A DNA stretch of 64,000 bases from contig CAIQDI010000013.1 of assembly GCA_903870545.1 (NCBI GenBank), forward strand, positions 1 through 64,000. The letters are read 5' to 3'. The notes beneath the pieces are model-generated. The model was not told where the DNA came from. It saw only the letters and a program-made list of their open reading frames with translations, and did no database searches. Positions 26,179-34,261 of the stretch are shown here, piece after piece; position 1 is the first letter of the stretch, and each line of letters begins with the position of its first letter. A program made the translations under genes and the position numbers. This DNA is from an uncultured Pseudomonadota bacterium (GTDB lineage: Bacteria; Pseudomonadota; Gammaproteobacteria; Methylococcales; Methylomonadaceae).

Positions 26179-27738
26179 ATGATTCACAAGCACATTCAGT
26201 ATTATTCCAAACATTTTAAAGACGACGCACCCGCCTCATTAGTCGTTTTCTTAGTCGCTTTGCCTTTGTGTTTAGGCATTGCGTTAGCGTCGGGTGCGCC
26301 GTTATTTTCAGGTTTAATTTCGGGATTAGTCGGCGGACTTTTAGTCGCTTGGCTGAGTGGCTCTCAACTTTGCGTTTCTGGACCCGCAGCGGGTTTGACC
26401 GTCATTGTTTTTACCGCCATTGAAACGCTTGGCAGTTTTCAAGGTTTATTGGTTGCGGTTGTTTTAGCGGGTATCTTTCAAATTATTTTAGGTTATTTAC
26501 GCGCTGGAATTATCGGCGCATTTTTCCCGTCGGCGGTCATTGAAGGAATGCTTGCCGCCATTGGCTTAATTTTAATTATCAAACAAATCCCACACGCAAC
26601 CGGTTACGACACCAGTTTTGAAGGCGATGAAAGCTATATGCAAGAAACCGCTGAATCGAGTTTTTTAGAATTATTTGATGCGCTCAACGCCATTTCTATG
26701 GGTTCAATCGTGATTAGTGGCGTGGCGTTAGTGATTTTAATTTTGTGGGGATTGCTCAAAAGCCACCCAATTCTAAAATTTATTCCTGCGCCGTTAATTG
26801 CCGTCGTTTGGGGCGTTGGCTTTAATGAATGGGCGATGCAATTCTCGCCAGAATTTGCCGTCAGCGCAAAACATTTGGTTACTTTGCCGATTACAAACAG
26901 TCCAAAAGAATTTTTCGATAATTTCATTTTTCCTGATTTTCAGTATTTAACCAATCCGCAGACTTACGTTGTCGCCGCGACCATTGCCATTATTGCCAGT
27001 TTAGAAACGCTGTTGAGTTTGGAAGCGACCGATAAACTCGATCCGCTCAAACGTATTTCTCCAACGAATCGCGAACTGAAAGCGCAAGGTGTGGGCAATA
27101 TCATCAGCGGTTTGTTGGGCGGATTGCCAATGACAGCGGTGATTGTAAGAAGTGCCGCAAACATTAACTCAGGTGGACGTACTCATATTTCGTGTTTTTT
27201 ACATGGAATGTGGCTGCTGTTGAGCGTGATGTTTTTGGCTGTATTTTTAAACATGATTCCGTTAGCGTGTTTGTCGGCAATTTTGTTACACACTGGCTAT
27301 AAATTGGCGAATCCTGCTATTTTCAAACGTTTTTATAAAAAGGGAATGAGTCAATTTTTACCGTTTGTGATGACGATTGCAGCAATTTTGACAACAGATT
27401 TGTTAAAAGGCATGGTGATTGGTGTGTTGATTGGTTTATTTTTTGTCATAAAAGCCAATTATCAAGCCGCGATTACACTTTCAAAAGAAGGCACAAACTA
27501 TTTAATCGCATTTAACAAAGATGTGTCATTTTTGAATAAAGCGTTACTTCGTAAATTCATTTTGCAAATCACAGAAAATAGCACTGTGATAATCGATGCG
27601 TCGAAAACGGATTTTGTTGATTACGATATTTTAGAAGTGATTGAAGACTTTTTAGAATCCGCATCTGAAGACAATATCACGGTTGAATTGGTCAATTTTT
27701 ATGGCAAGAAAAAGTTCGAACGCTATGCAAAGATTTAA
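26179..27738 (+). CDS. SulP family anion transporter with C-terminal STAS domain
   Basis: Inner-membrane transporter of the SLC26/SulP family, whose bacterial members move sulfate, bicarbonate or dicarboxylates. About 10-12 hydrophobic segments occupy residues 20-430, with family features LPLCLGIALASGAPLFSG, GSQLCVSGPAAGLTVIVF and ISGLLGGLPMTAVIVRSAAN. A reduced STAS-like region follows (SFLNKALLRKFIL, STVIIDASKTDFVDYDILEV). The 519-residue subtype is often found with carbonic anhydrases. A carbonic anhydrase gene lies 17 kb upstream, so bicarbonate is a reasonable but unproven substrate. Confidence 0.88.
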   Translation: MIHKHIQYYSKHFKDDAPASLVVFLVALPLCLGIALASGAPLFSGLISGLVGGLLVAWLSGSQLCVSGPAAGLTVIVFTAIETLGSFQGLLVAVVLAGIFQIILGYLRAGIIGAFFPSAVIEGMLAAIGLILIIKQIPHATGYDTSFEGDESYMQETAESSFLELFDALNAISMGSIVISGVALVILILWGLLKSHPILKFIPAPLIAVVWGVGFNEWAMQFSPEFAVSAKHLVTLPITNSPKEFFDNFIFPDFQYLTNPQTYVVAATIAIIASLETLLSLEATDKLDPLKRISPTNRELKAQGVGNIISGLLGGLPMTAVIVRSAANINSGGRTHISCFLHGMWLLLSVMFLAVFLNMIPLACLSAILLHTGYKLANPAIFKRFYKKGMSQFLPFVMTIAAILTTDLLKGMVIGVLIGLFFVIKANYQAAITLSKEGTNYLIAFNKDVSFLNKALLRKFILQITENSTVIIDASKTDFVDYDILEVIEDFLESASEDNITVELVNFYGKKKFERYAKI

Positions 27739-27749
27739 CTTTAATTAGC

Positions 27750-27778
27750 TTGAGTTTGCCCATTTGCAAGAACATAAT
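27750..27778 (+). promoter_or_regulatory. Predicted sigma-70 promoter of the lipoprotein cluster
   Basis: TTGAGT and CATAAT are separated by 17 bases, 36 bases before the start of the COG3014-like gene. Good match in sequence and position. Confidence 0.55.
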
Positions 27779-27813
27779 CACCAACTTTACAAAATAATTT
27801 TTAGGTAACGCTT

Positions 27814-29319
27814 ATGAAGCAAAAAAGAAGTTATGTTGTACTTGCTGCAATTTTATCTTTGAATGGTTGCGCCACATTTAGGTCTTACAACTCGGAAACA
27901 CAAACACTTGTTTCAAGCCTTGCTACGGGTCAAGTTGATCAAGCACTTAATCAACACGAAGATAAAGCAGACTCCGACAAAGATTTGCTGTATTTCATGG
28001 AAAAAGGTGAATTGCAACGTTTGAAAAAACTCTATCCTGAAACAATTTCAACGTGGACAGAAGCCGATCAAATGATTGCACAGTGGGAAAGTGAAGCTAA
28101 AATGAGCAGCGCAAAAGTCGGTCAAGCCGTCGGTTCTGTTGTCGTGAATGATAAATTACGTCGTTACGATGGCGAAGATTATGAAAAAGTCATGCTTTCA
28201 ACCCGTCTTGCGCTGGCTTATTTAGCCGCTGGAAAAAATGAAGATGCGCTTGTTGAAATTAAAAAAACGTGGGAACGCGAAAATTTGATTAAAAGGCTGC
28301 ATGAAAAAGACGTTGACGAAGCCGAAAATACTGCCAAAGAAAAAGGCTACACAACAAAATCGGAAGATTTAAAAGGTTATCCGATTGCTACGCTTAACAG
28401 TCCCGATGTCACCAGTTTAAAAAATGGCTACCAAAATGCGTTTAGTCATTATTTATCGGGATTTTTGTACGAAGCGGCGGGGGAAACCAGTTTAGCAACC
28501 GCCAGTTATCTTACCGCTATTGAGCTACAGCCCTCTTTGAAAGTTTTAAAAGAAGGCTTAACAGGTATGGATAATCGTTTGGCAAAACCCGCAATACCTG
28601 TAATTTCTCAACAAGAAAAAGCGGCATTGCCTTTAACAAAATCGTCTGCGAAAAAATCTAAATCGAGTAAAAAATCGAAAAAAGTAGTGCAACAAATCTC
28701 TGTCGCGCCAATTTCTGCCCCTGTACCTGTCCAAACTTCTCCATTTATAGCGCAATCAAATGAAAGTGATGTGTTATTTGTCGTTGAAACAGGCGTTGCA
28801 CCGTTTAAAAAATCAATCATGATTCCGTTACCAATTCCTTACGCGGGCATTGTGCCAATTTCATTTCCTGTTTTAGAAACGAATCCGATTTCAACCAATA
28901 AAGCGATTTCGATTAGCTTGCCAAATAATTCAACGCTGCCATTAACCACCATCACAAGCATTGAAAACTTATCGCGTCGCTCATTGAAAGATAATCTGCC
29001 TTGGATTATGGTTCGCGCAGCAATTCGTGCAGCAGTTAAAGGCGGAGCGCAAACAGCGGTTTATAAACAAAACCTATTAGCAGGTTTAGTCGTGAATGCC
29101 GTGAATGTTGCGACTGAACAAGCCGATGAACGCACTTGGGGCTTATTACCCGCTGAAATTACGATTGCACGAGTGAAATTACCACAAGGTCAATCAACCG
29201 TGAAAATTCAAACGTCGCAAGGCGTGAAAGAAGTTACGGTAAATGTTTCGGGTAAACACGTCGTGATTCCAATTCGTTTAATTGGCAGCTCAATTTATAA
29301 CTTGCAAGCAAGTTTATAA
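27814..29319 (+). CDS. COG3014-type lipoprotein with TPR-like N-terminal half
   Basis: Envelope lipoprotein of unknown role. Signal and lipobox end in LSLNGC (Cys near residue 18). The first half is helical with repeat-like segments (LLYFMEKGELQRLKKLYPET, STRLALAYLAAGKNEDALVE, AFSHYLSGFLYEAAGETSLA), followed by a Lys/Ser-rich linker (SSAKKSKSSKKSKKV) and a beta-rich C-terminal half with WGLLPAEITIARVKLPQG. It heads a four-gene cluster with YcfL and LpoB homologues; this grouping is known from other gammaproteobacteria and points to peptidoglycan-synthase control. Confidence 0.82.
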   Translation: MKQKRSYVVLAAILSLNGCATFRSYNSETQTLVSSLATGQVDQALNQHEDKADSDKDLLYFMEKGELQRLKKLYPETISTWTEADQMIAQWESEAKMSSAKVGQAVGSVVVNDKLRRYDGEDYEKVMLSTRLALAYLAAGKNEDALVEIKKTWERENLIKRLHEKDVDEAENTAKEKGYTTKSEDLKGYPIATLNSPDVTSLKNGYQNAFSHYLSGFLYEAAGETSLATASYLTAIELQPSLKVLKEGLTGMDNRLAKPAIPVISQQEKAALPLTKSSAKKSKSSKKSKKVVQQISVAPISAPVPVQTSPFIAQSNESDVLFVVETGVAPFKKSIMIPLPIPYAGIVPISFPVLETNPISTNKAISISLPNNSTLPLTTITSIENLSRRSLKDNLPWIMVRAAIRAAVKGGAQTAVYKQNLLAGLVVNAVNVATEQADERTWGLLPAEITIARVKLPQGQSTVKIQTSQGVKEVTVNVSGKHVVIPIRLIGSSIYNLQASL

Positions 29320-29382
29320 AATCTAATGCGAGGCGGTTTGTTGAAATCGCTTCGTTTTTTTATCTTTTCGAGCAAATTTATC

Positions 29383-29784
29383 ATGAAAAATAAAAACGCT
29401 TTTTGGAAGTCGTGCTGCATTTTTGCACTAATTCCCGTTTTATTTGCAGGTTGTGCGACGCAACCACTTTCGCCACCTGCGCCCAATTCAATGGCGGCAA
29501 AATTGATATTTCTTGCGGAGCTACCCGCCATTAACGTCAATGATTTACGCATGATTTCTGTTAATAATTTATTGGTGGTTGAGGCTGAAATTACCAATAA
29601 CGACAATAATTACAACGCAATCCAATACCGTTTTCAGTGGCGCGATAAAAATGGCATGGACGTTGGCAGCGAAGAAAACTGGAAAGTGTTAAATTTCAGT
29701 CCCACGCAATCGCAACGAATTAAAGGCATTGCAACGTCAAAATACGCAGTAGATTTTAAACTCGAACTTAAAAATAACAATTAG
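29383..29784 (+). CDS. ycfL: YcfL-family lipoprotein (DUF1425)
   Basis: Small outer-membrane lipoprotein of unknown biochemical role. The start at 29383 gives a lipoprotein signal ending LIPVLFAGC. The mature part has the DUF1425 beta-sandwich pattern: VVEAEITNNDNNYNAIQYRF, QWRDKNGMDVG and NFSPTQSQRIKGIATSKYAVDF. In E. coli ycfL neighbours lpoB, as here. An upstream ATG at 29326 would spoil the signal peptide. Confidence 0.85.
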   Translation: MKNKNAFWKSCCIFALIPVLFAGCATQPLSPPAPNSMAAKLIFLAELPAINVNDLRMISVNNLLVVEAEITNNDNNYNAIQYRFQWRDKNGMDVGSEENWKVLNFSPTQSQRIKGIATSKYAVDFKLELKNNN

Positions 29785-29792
29785 GAAAAATC

Positions 29793-30413
29793 ATGGCAAC
29801 TCACATAAAAGTTTTAGGCTTGGCAATCGCATTAACCGCAACGCTCGGTGTTTCAGGTTGTGCATCAAATCAACCCGCTTTTTCTTCTGGCAATGTCGCT
29901 TATGGCGATACAAAAGCCGTCGAATCATTGACCAACGAAATCGGTTTAACTGATTTTCAAATGATGGCAGAAAAGATGACCACGTCGCTTTTAACCAGTC
30001 CATTGATTGCTGGCAGCAGACAAAAACCAACCATTACTATTTCTGACATCAAAAACAAAACCAGCGAACACATTGACACTCGTGCGATTGCGTTAAAAAT
30101 CAGAACGCAACTTTCAAAATCACAAGCCGTTCGATTTATGGGCGATAAAGCCGATGAAACACACGCTTTAACGGAATTACAAAGACAAGGACAATCAGGG
30201 CGTTATAAAGCGTCAAAATCTGTGAAAATGGGCAATGCCGAAGGGGCAAAATACTCGCTTTACGGTGAAATCACCTCAATTGTGAAACGCGCCGATGACA
30301 TTAAAAACATCGATTACATTCTGAATTTAACGCTTGAGGATTTAGATTCGAGCGAAATTGTTTGGACGGAAGAAAAAGAAATCCGCAAAACCTCTGAACG
30401 TCCCCTATTTTAG
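29793..30413 (+). CDS. lpoB: Penicillin-binding protein activator LpoB
   Basis: Outer-membrane lipoprotein that stimulates PBP1B-type peptidoglycan synthases in enterobacteria. Lipobox is LGVSGC. The folded domain holds the LpoB pattern ITISDIKNKTSEHIDTRAIA, LKIRTQLSKSQAVRF, AKYSLYGEITSIVKRADDIK and EIVWTEEKEIRKTSERP. The 206-residue length fits. It starts nine bases after ycfL. Confidence 0.9.
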   Translation: MATHIKVLGLAIALTATLGVSGCASNQPAFSSGNVAYGDTKAVESLTNEIGLTDFQMMAEKMTTSLLTSPLIAGSRQKPTITISDIKNKTSEHIDTRAIALKIRTQLSKSQAVRFMGDKADETHALTELQRQGQSGRYKASKSVKMGNAEGAKYSLYGEITSIVKRADDIKNIDYILNLTLEDLDSSEIVWTEEKEIRKTSERPLF

Positions 30414-30422
30414 GTCGTCACA

Positions 30423-31298
30423 ATGAAAATTTTAGCGATAATTTTTTGCGGGCTGTGTTTCGTAAATCCCGCGATGGCGAAATCCATTGCGGTGACAGAT
30501 TTGGCTTATTCCGAAACGATTGAAGAGTATATTCACGACGTGAGTTATCACAACACCGAAAAACTTTCTGCGTCTTCCAGTTCAGCTGCCGCATCTAGCG
30601 GTTATGCTGGCGTGGCAGAAGATGATTACGGCTCTGTTGCCGTGGCAAAACATAAATCTTCGTCGTCTTCTAAAAGTAAATTAAATGCGAGCAGCAATAC
30701 CGATTTTCACGAACACGAACACAATTTTTCGTATGTGGAATACGGCGAATTGAAAAAATTTACGGGCGATATTAAAGGCGCGTTGATTAACTCACGCCAA
30801 TTTAAATTGACGCAAGCCAAACCCGCGCCAACTAAAAAAAATGAATCTGTTTACAACATCATTGCCCGAATTAAAAAAGGCGATTTTCCGCACGCGGATT
30901 ACGTTTTGTTTGGTAGAGTTAGCGAAATGAGCTTTAACGATAGCACTTATCAAGTCAATGACAGCATGATGAATTCTATTTTGAGTTTGACGTTGGTGGC
31001 GGAATTTAGTTTGATTAACACTAAAACCTACGAAATCACGGCAAGTTTTAGCGCGACAGGTGACGGGCAAGATACGAAAGTTTTATCGCCTGGTACTCAG
31101 GCAACACCTAATCGTGGCGCGGTAGTTTCGCAAGTGTCAAAAAGTTTAGGGCAAGATGTTTTCAGGCAAATCGAAGAACAAGTTTTTGATCAAGTTTCCG
31201 GTGAAGCGACGGGCAGAAGCTCAAACGTCGATTCGCGCCAAAATAATGCAATTGAACCGCCACCACAAAAGCTACAAGGCGTAACGGTTTTTCAGTAA
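30423..31298 (+). CDS. Secreted LpoB/CsgG-like protein
   Basis: Fourth gene of the cluster. A signal peptide without a lipobox (KILAIIFCGLCFVNPAMA) leads into a 270-residue mature protein. Near residues 43-85 is a low-complexity Ser-rich patch (SASSSSAAASSG; KSSSSSKSK). The remainder has the nucleotide-binding-fold-like pattern of the LpoB/CsgG/TolB-N group: GDIKGALINSRQFKLTQA, DYVLFGRVSEMSFND and LTLVAEFSLINTKTYEI. Homologues of this type accompany COG3014, YcfL and LpoB. The exact role is unknown. Confidence 0.72.
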   Translation: MKILAIIFCGLCFVNPAMAKSIAVTDLAYSETIEEYIHDVSYHNTEKLSASSSSAAASSGYAGVAEDDYGSVAVAKHKSSSSSKSKLNASSNTDFHEHEHNFSYVEYGELKKFTGDIKGALINSRQFKLTQAKPAPTKKNESVYNIIARIKKGDFPHADYVLFGRVSEMSFNDSTYQVNDSMMNSILSLTLVAEFSLINTKTYEITASFSATGDGQDTKVLSPGTQATPNRGAVVSQVSKSLGQDVFRQIEEQVFDQVSGEATGRSSNVDSRQNNAIEPPPQKLQGVTVFQ

Positions 31299-31315
31299 AT
31301 CTTTTCGGAATAAGT

Positions 31316-31345
31316 AGGGATTCAAAGTTTTGAATCCCTCGTTTT
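31316..31345 (+). terminator. Terminator of the lipoprotein cluster
   Basis: AGGGATTCAAA pairs with TTTGAATCCCT, followed by CGTTTTTC. It lies between two convergent genes, downstream of the fourth cluster gene. Confidence 0.8.
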
Positions 31346-31361
31346 TCATTGGGATAAAATT

Positions 31362-33050
31362 TCATTTTTTATCGTTTGCCGTGACAAGCTCTTCGTTCGC
31401 TACCACCTTATTCAAAAAATCGTCAAGTATACGACGGCGAGCCGCCGAAACTAGTGACACCAAAATCGTGAGAATAGTCAGTGCCATCCCCCCTAAAAAA
31501 ATTAACCAAATGTTTGTAAAACGATTTTGAACAAAATAACTAGATGTCGGCACCACATCAAACCGCCAAAGTCGTCCACCAACAGGTATAACAGTGCTGT
31601 AAATAAGTGTTTGCTGTTCTCCCAAAAACCCCTTCCTTTTTAGAATAAATGGAGCAAATTCTTTTTGATTGCTAGCAAAAATCAATTCTTCCGTGGATGT
31701 GGTTATATCCACTAATCGATAAGATAATCCCGCTAAATCATGAGGACTAAGTGCTGCTTTAATAATATCACCACCACGAAATACCGCGACCACAACACCT
31801 AAAACAGCATTACGCCGATCTTCCACTGTTTCGTGTGGCAAATCATCACGATAAACAGGAATAAAAGCGAGAAAACCGTTTTGTTTTTCTTTCTCTTGAA
31901 CCAAAGTAATTTTCGCCGTTAGCGTAAGTGCATCCGTGTCCACCGCTCGGTCAATCGCTTCGTGCCGAATATCATCCGAATGCACGTCGTATCCCTCCGC
32001 ACTTTCATTACCTTTGAAAGGCTCAATAATCGTCACGGGATAGTATTCGGGACGATTGCCAGAACGTACCAATTTTTTATCGCCATCACGCTCTGTTATT
32101 TTGAAATTGGAATAACCTTCTAATCGCATACTTTTTTCAAACACGTCTCTTTCAGAAGCTAAAACGCGACGATTCCAACTCAATGCTTGCACACCTTTAA
32201 AATCGACTAGCGATTGCGTCACGAAAGTTGCAAATTCTTTTGAATTTATCGTTTTGGATGCTGAATAAAAACTTTTAAGCGACTTTAAAACATTTAAATT
32301 GGTCGTCAATGAATTGTTTAATTCGAGATTCATCGCGTCGGTATTTTTTTCAAATCCAATTTCCATGCGCTCATTACTGCTTTTAATTTCATAAAAAACA
32401 GCCGCGACCGTCATAAAAAACATTATTAAAATGGGCAAGGTGATTACCAATCGTCTACCCTGAAAAACGGAATCAGAGCGCGACATCCAAATCAAAAACA
32501 GCGGCGTAAAAATCATAATACCTAACGTATCACCGCCCCACCACGTCAACCCATTAACAAAAAAATCTTCTATTGGAATTCGCCCTGTCACTACAAGTAG
32601 TGAAACTGAAAAGGTCGAATTCACTAATGCACTGACGATACTGCCATAAAATAAAAATAATAAAACATTTTTTTCGTCGGCGAATTCGTTAGGAAATCCC
32701 ACAAATCGCCGAATCAAATAGGCACCAATAATGGCTTGCAGCGTTGATCCACCGGCAATTGTTGCTGTTATCAGTATCGAATTTAAACTTTCTGAAAAAT
32801 CACTCGTCACCACAGAAGTTGAATAGTTAAGAAAAAATGAACCTAGCAATATGCCCCAGCCAATGTGATTTCCATAAAGTAGAATTCCAGCTAAAGCAAT
32901 ACCGGACGCAGGGAAAACGATGGTGGCATAACCGGGGGGAATAGCGAGTAACGTTCCCAGTTTTCCAGTCACAAAATAAATGACAGCCAAGCCGATAATT
33001 TGCAACAACAGTTCAAATGTTGAGCGTTGCGAAATATTTTTTAAAATCAT
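31362..33050 (-). CDS. MASE1-CHASE membrane receptor lacking an output domain
   Basis: The N-terminal half has eight or so membrane helices of the MASE1 type (GYATIVFPASGIALAGILLY, GGSTLQAIIGAYLIRRFVGF, WWGGDTLGIMIFTPLFLIW). Residues about 235-500 form an extracytoplasmic CHASE domain (GVQALSWNRRVLASERDVFE, YYPVTIIEPF, DVHSDDIRHEAIDRAVDTDA). After a last helix (FTNIWLIFLGGMALTILTIL) the protein ends within a short helix. Such receptors normally continue into a kinase, PAS or GGDEF domain; none is encoded here. It follows a Tsx-like gene by 25 bases, so both are probably one operon. Confidence 0.87.
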   Translation of the reverse strand: MILKNISQRSTFELLLQIIGLAVIYFVTGKLGTLLAIPPGYATIVFPASGIALAGILLYGNHIGWGILLGSFFLNYSTSVVTSDFSESLNSILITATIAGGSTLQAIIGAYLIRRFVGFPNEFADEKNVLLFLFYGSIVSALVNSTFSVSLLVVTGRIPIEDFFVNGLTWWGGDTLGIMIFTPLFLIWMSRSDSVFQGRRLVITLPILIMFFMTVAAVFYEIKSSNERMEIGFEKNTDAMNLELNNSLTTNLNVLKSLKSFYSASKTINSKEFATFVTQSLVDFKGVQALSWNRRVLASERDVFEKSMRLEGYSNFKITERDGDKKLVRSGNRPEYYPVTIIEPFKGNESAEGYDVHSDDIRHEAIDRAVDTDALTLTAKITLVQEKEKQNGFLAFIPVYRDDLPHETVEDRRNAVLGVVVAVFRGGDIIKAALSPHDLAGLSYRLVDITTSTEELIFASNQKEFAPFILKRKGFLGEQQTLIYSTVIPVGGRLWRFDVVPTSSYFVQNRFTNIWLIFLGGMALTILTILVSLVSAARRRILDDFLNKVVANEELVTANDKK

Positions 33051-33075
33051 TTTGGTTCTACCATTTAAGATTGAA

Positions 33076-33864
33076 TCAAAACTTCCATAAAATGAGAGCT
33101 TGAGGCAAACTTTCGCTCAACCCTTTGATGCCATATTTGTTATGAAAATATTGGTATTCGATGCCCACAAAAAGATGATTACTCTCACCCCATAAATCCC
33201 CAACGTCTAGCCTTAATTGCGGTTGAGCCAATATATTGCGGTAATAATTTCCACCTTTTGAACCAATAAAATCGGTAAAACCTTCGAAGCTCCATTTCGT
33301 ATCGGCGATAGAAAAAGGCAAACTCCACACGGGTGTAAATTGCCAAGATGAATTTTGTACAGTGAGGGAAGGCTCCAGAATTTGATGACGGAGAACATCA
33401 ACGGAGAAAAGTTTAAAGCCTGGCAAATTAAAATCGACGGTAAAACCATATAAAACAATGCGCGTACCACTTTTCGGACTATCAAAATTTTCCCCCGCGT
33501 TCACGCCAATTGTCGCGTTAATATCTTTAAAAATGCGGAATGATAAATCTTTGCCAAGTATTTTTCCTGCGCTGAAATAACTGTACGCTTCGCCATAAAC
33601 GTTCGTTTGCGAAGGTTGCCCATCTTCGGTAATCGACGTGTCCATAAACATAAAATTATGCCCAAATTTCCAACCATCTGCGTGCGTAAAGGTGATGATA
33701 GATTGGCTAACGTCATGCGGATTGGCAGGCATTTGATAACTGTCGCCATGAAGATATTGAATTTCGGTATTAGTCCACTCAAAAAAATCAGCATTTGCTA
33801 ACGATGAAAAACTTAATAAGCTAGTTAACAAAGCACATTGAATGTGAATGCGTGAGAAAGTCAT
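33076..33864 (-). CDS. Tsx/OmpK-like outer-membrane beta-barrel protein
   Basis: A 262-residue exported protein with a signal peptide ending in SSLANA. The mature sequence alternates polar and hydrophobic residues and ends in Phe (QALILWKF), both signs of an outer-membrane barrel. FFEWTNTEIQYLHGDSY at the start, FTHADGWKFGHNFMFMD and LFVGIEYQYFHNKYGI resemble the nucleoside-channel Tsx/OmpK group. The substrate is uncertain. It is upstream of the MASE1-CHASE gene on the same strand. Confidence 0.75.
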   Translation of the reverse strand: MTFSRIHIQCALLTSLLSFSSLANADFFEWTNTEIQYLHGDSYQMPANPHDVSQSIITFTHADGWKFGHNFMFMDTSITEDGQPSQTNVYGEAYSYFSAGKILGKDLSFRIFKDINATIGVNAGENFDSPKSGTRIVLYGFTVDFNLPGFKLFSVDVLRHQILEPSLTVQNSSWQFTPVWSLPFSIADTKWSFEGFTDFIGSKGGNYYRNILAQPQLRLDVGDLWGESNHLFVGIEYQYFHNKYGIKGLSESLPQALILWKF

Positions 33865-33903
33865 CGCGTTTTTACTCGCTCAATTTGAAATAATTGTTTG
33901 ATT

Positions 33904-33941
33904 AAAATGCCCTAGAACTCAAAAAATCCTAAGGCATTTTT
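33904..33941 (-). terminator. Terminator after the DUF2333-DUF4389 pair
   Basis: AAAATGCCCTAG pairs with CTAAGGCATTTT (one mismatch) across a loop of about 13 bases. It is downstream of the DUF4389 gene on the minus strand and flanked by T/A-rich sequence. Confidence 0.7.
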
Positions 33942-33955
33942 GATGCGTGAAAGCG

Positions 33956-34258
33956 TTACTTTTCGTCAGGAAATTTCAATTCTGCCTTCATGTTCCACGG
34001 TGAAAATGGGAACGGCAATGTTTCGGTGCTGAAGGTTAAAAATAACAAAATATGGTACGCATACGTCGCTAAACTACGCCCAAAATTCAACGTGTTACTA
34101 TTTTTTTCGCCTGTTATTAAGACAAAAACCAGCTGTAACAAAATTACCGCCCACGCTAGCCAGCGTACTAACGTCACAATGACGGCAAAAAGCAGCATGA
34201 AAAAAATTCGTTTCCAAGTTTGCACTTGCGATAAATGAATATTGATTTGTTCTTCCAT
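33956..34258 (-). CDS. DUF4389 membrane protein
   Basis: A 100-residue protein with two membrane helices (IFFMLLFAVIVTLVRWLAWA and the following VILLQLVFVLITG) and a third hydrophobic part (YAYHILLFLTFSTETLPFPF). The pattern LLQLVFVLITGEKN with YxYxILLFLTF and PFPFSPW is what I associate with DUF4389. Its start is three bases after the DUF2333 stop, so the two proteins are made together. Function unknown. Confidence 0.82.
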   Translation of the reverse strand: MEEQINIHLSQVQTWKRIFFMLLFAVIVTLVRWLAWAVILLQLVFVLITGEKNSNTLNFGRSLATYAYHILLFLTFSTETLPFPFSPWNMKAELKFPDEK

Positions 34259-34261
34259 TGT

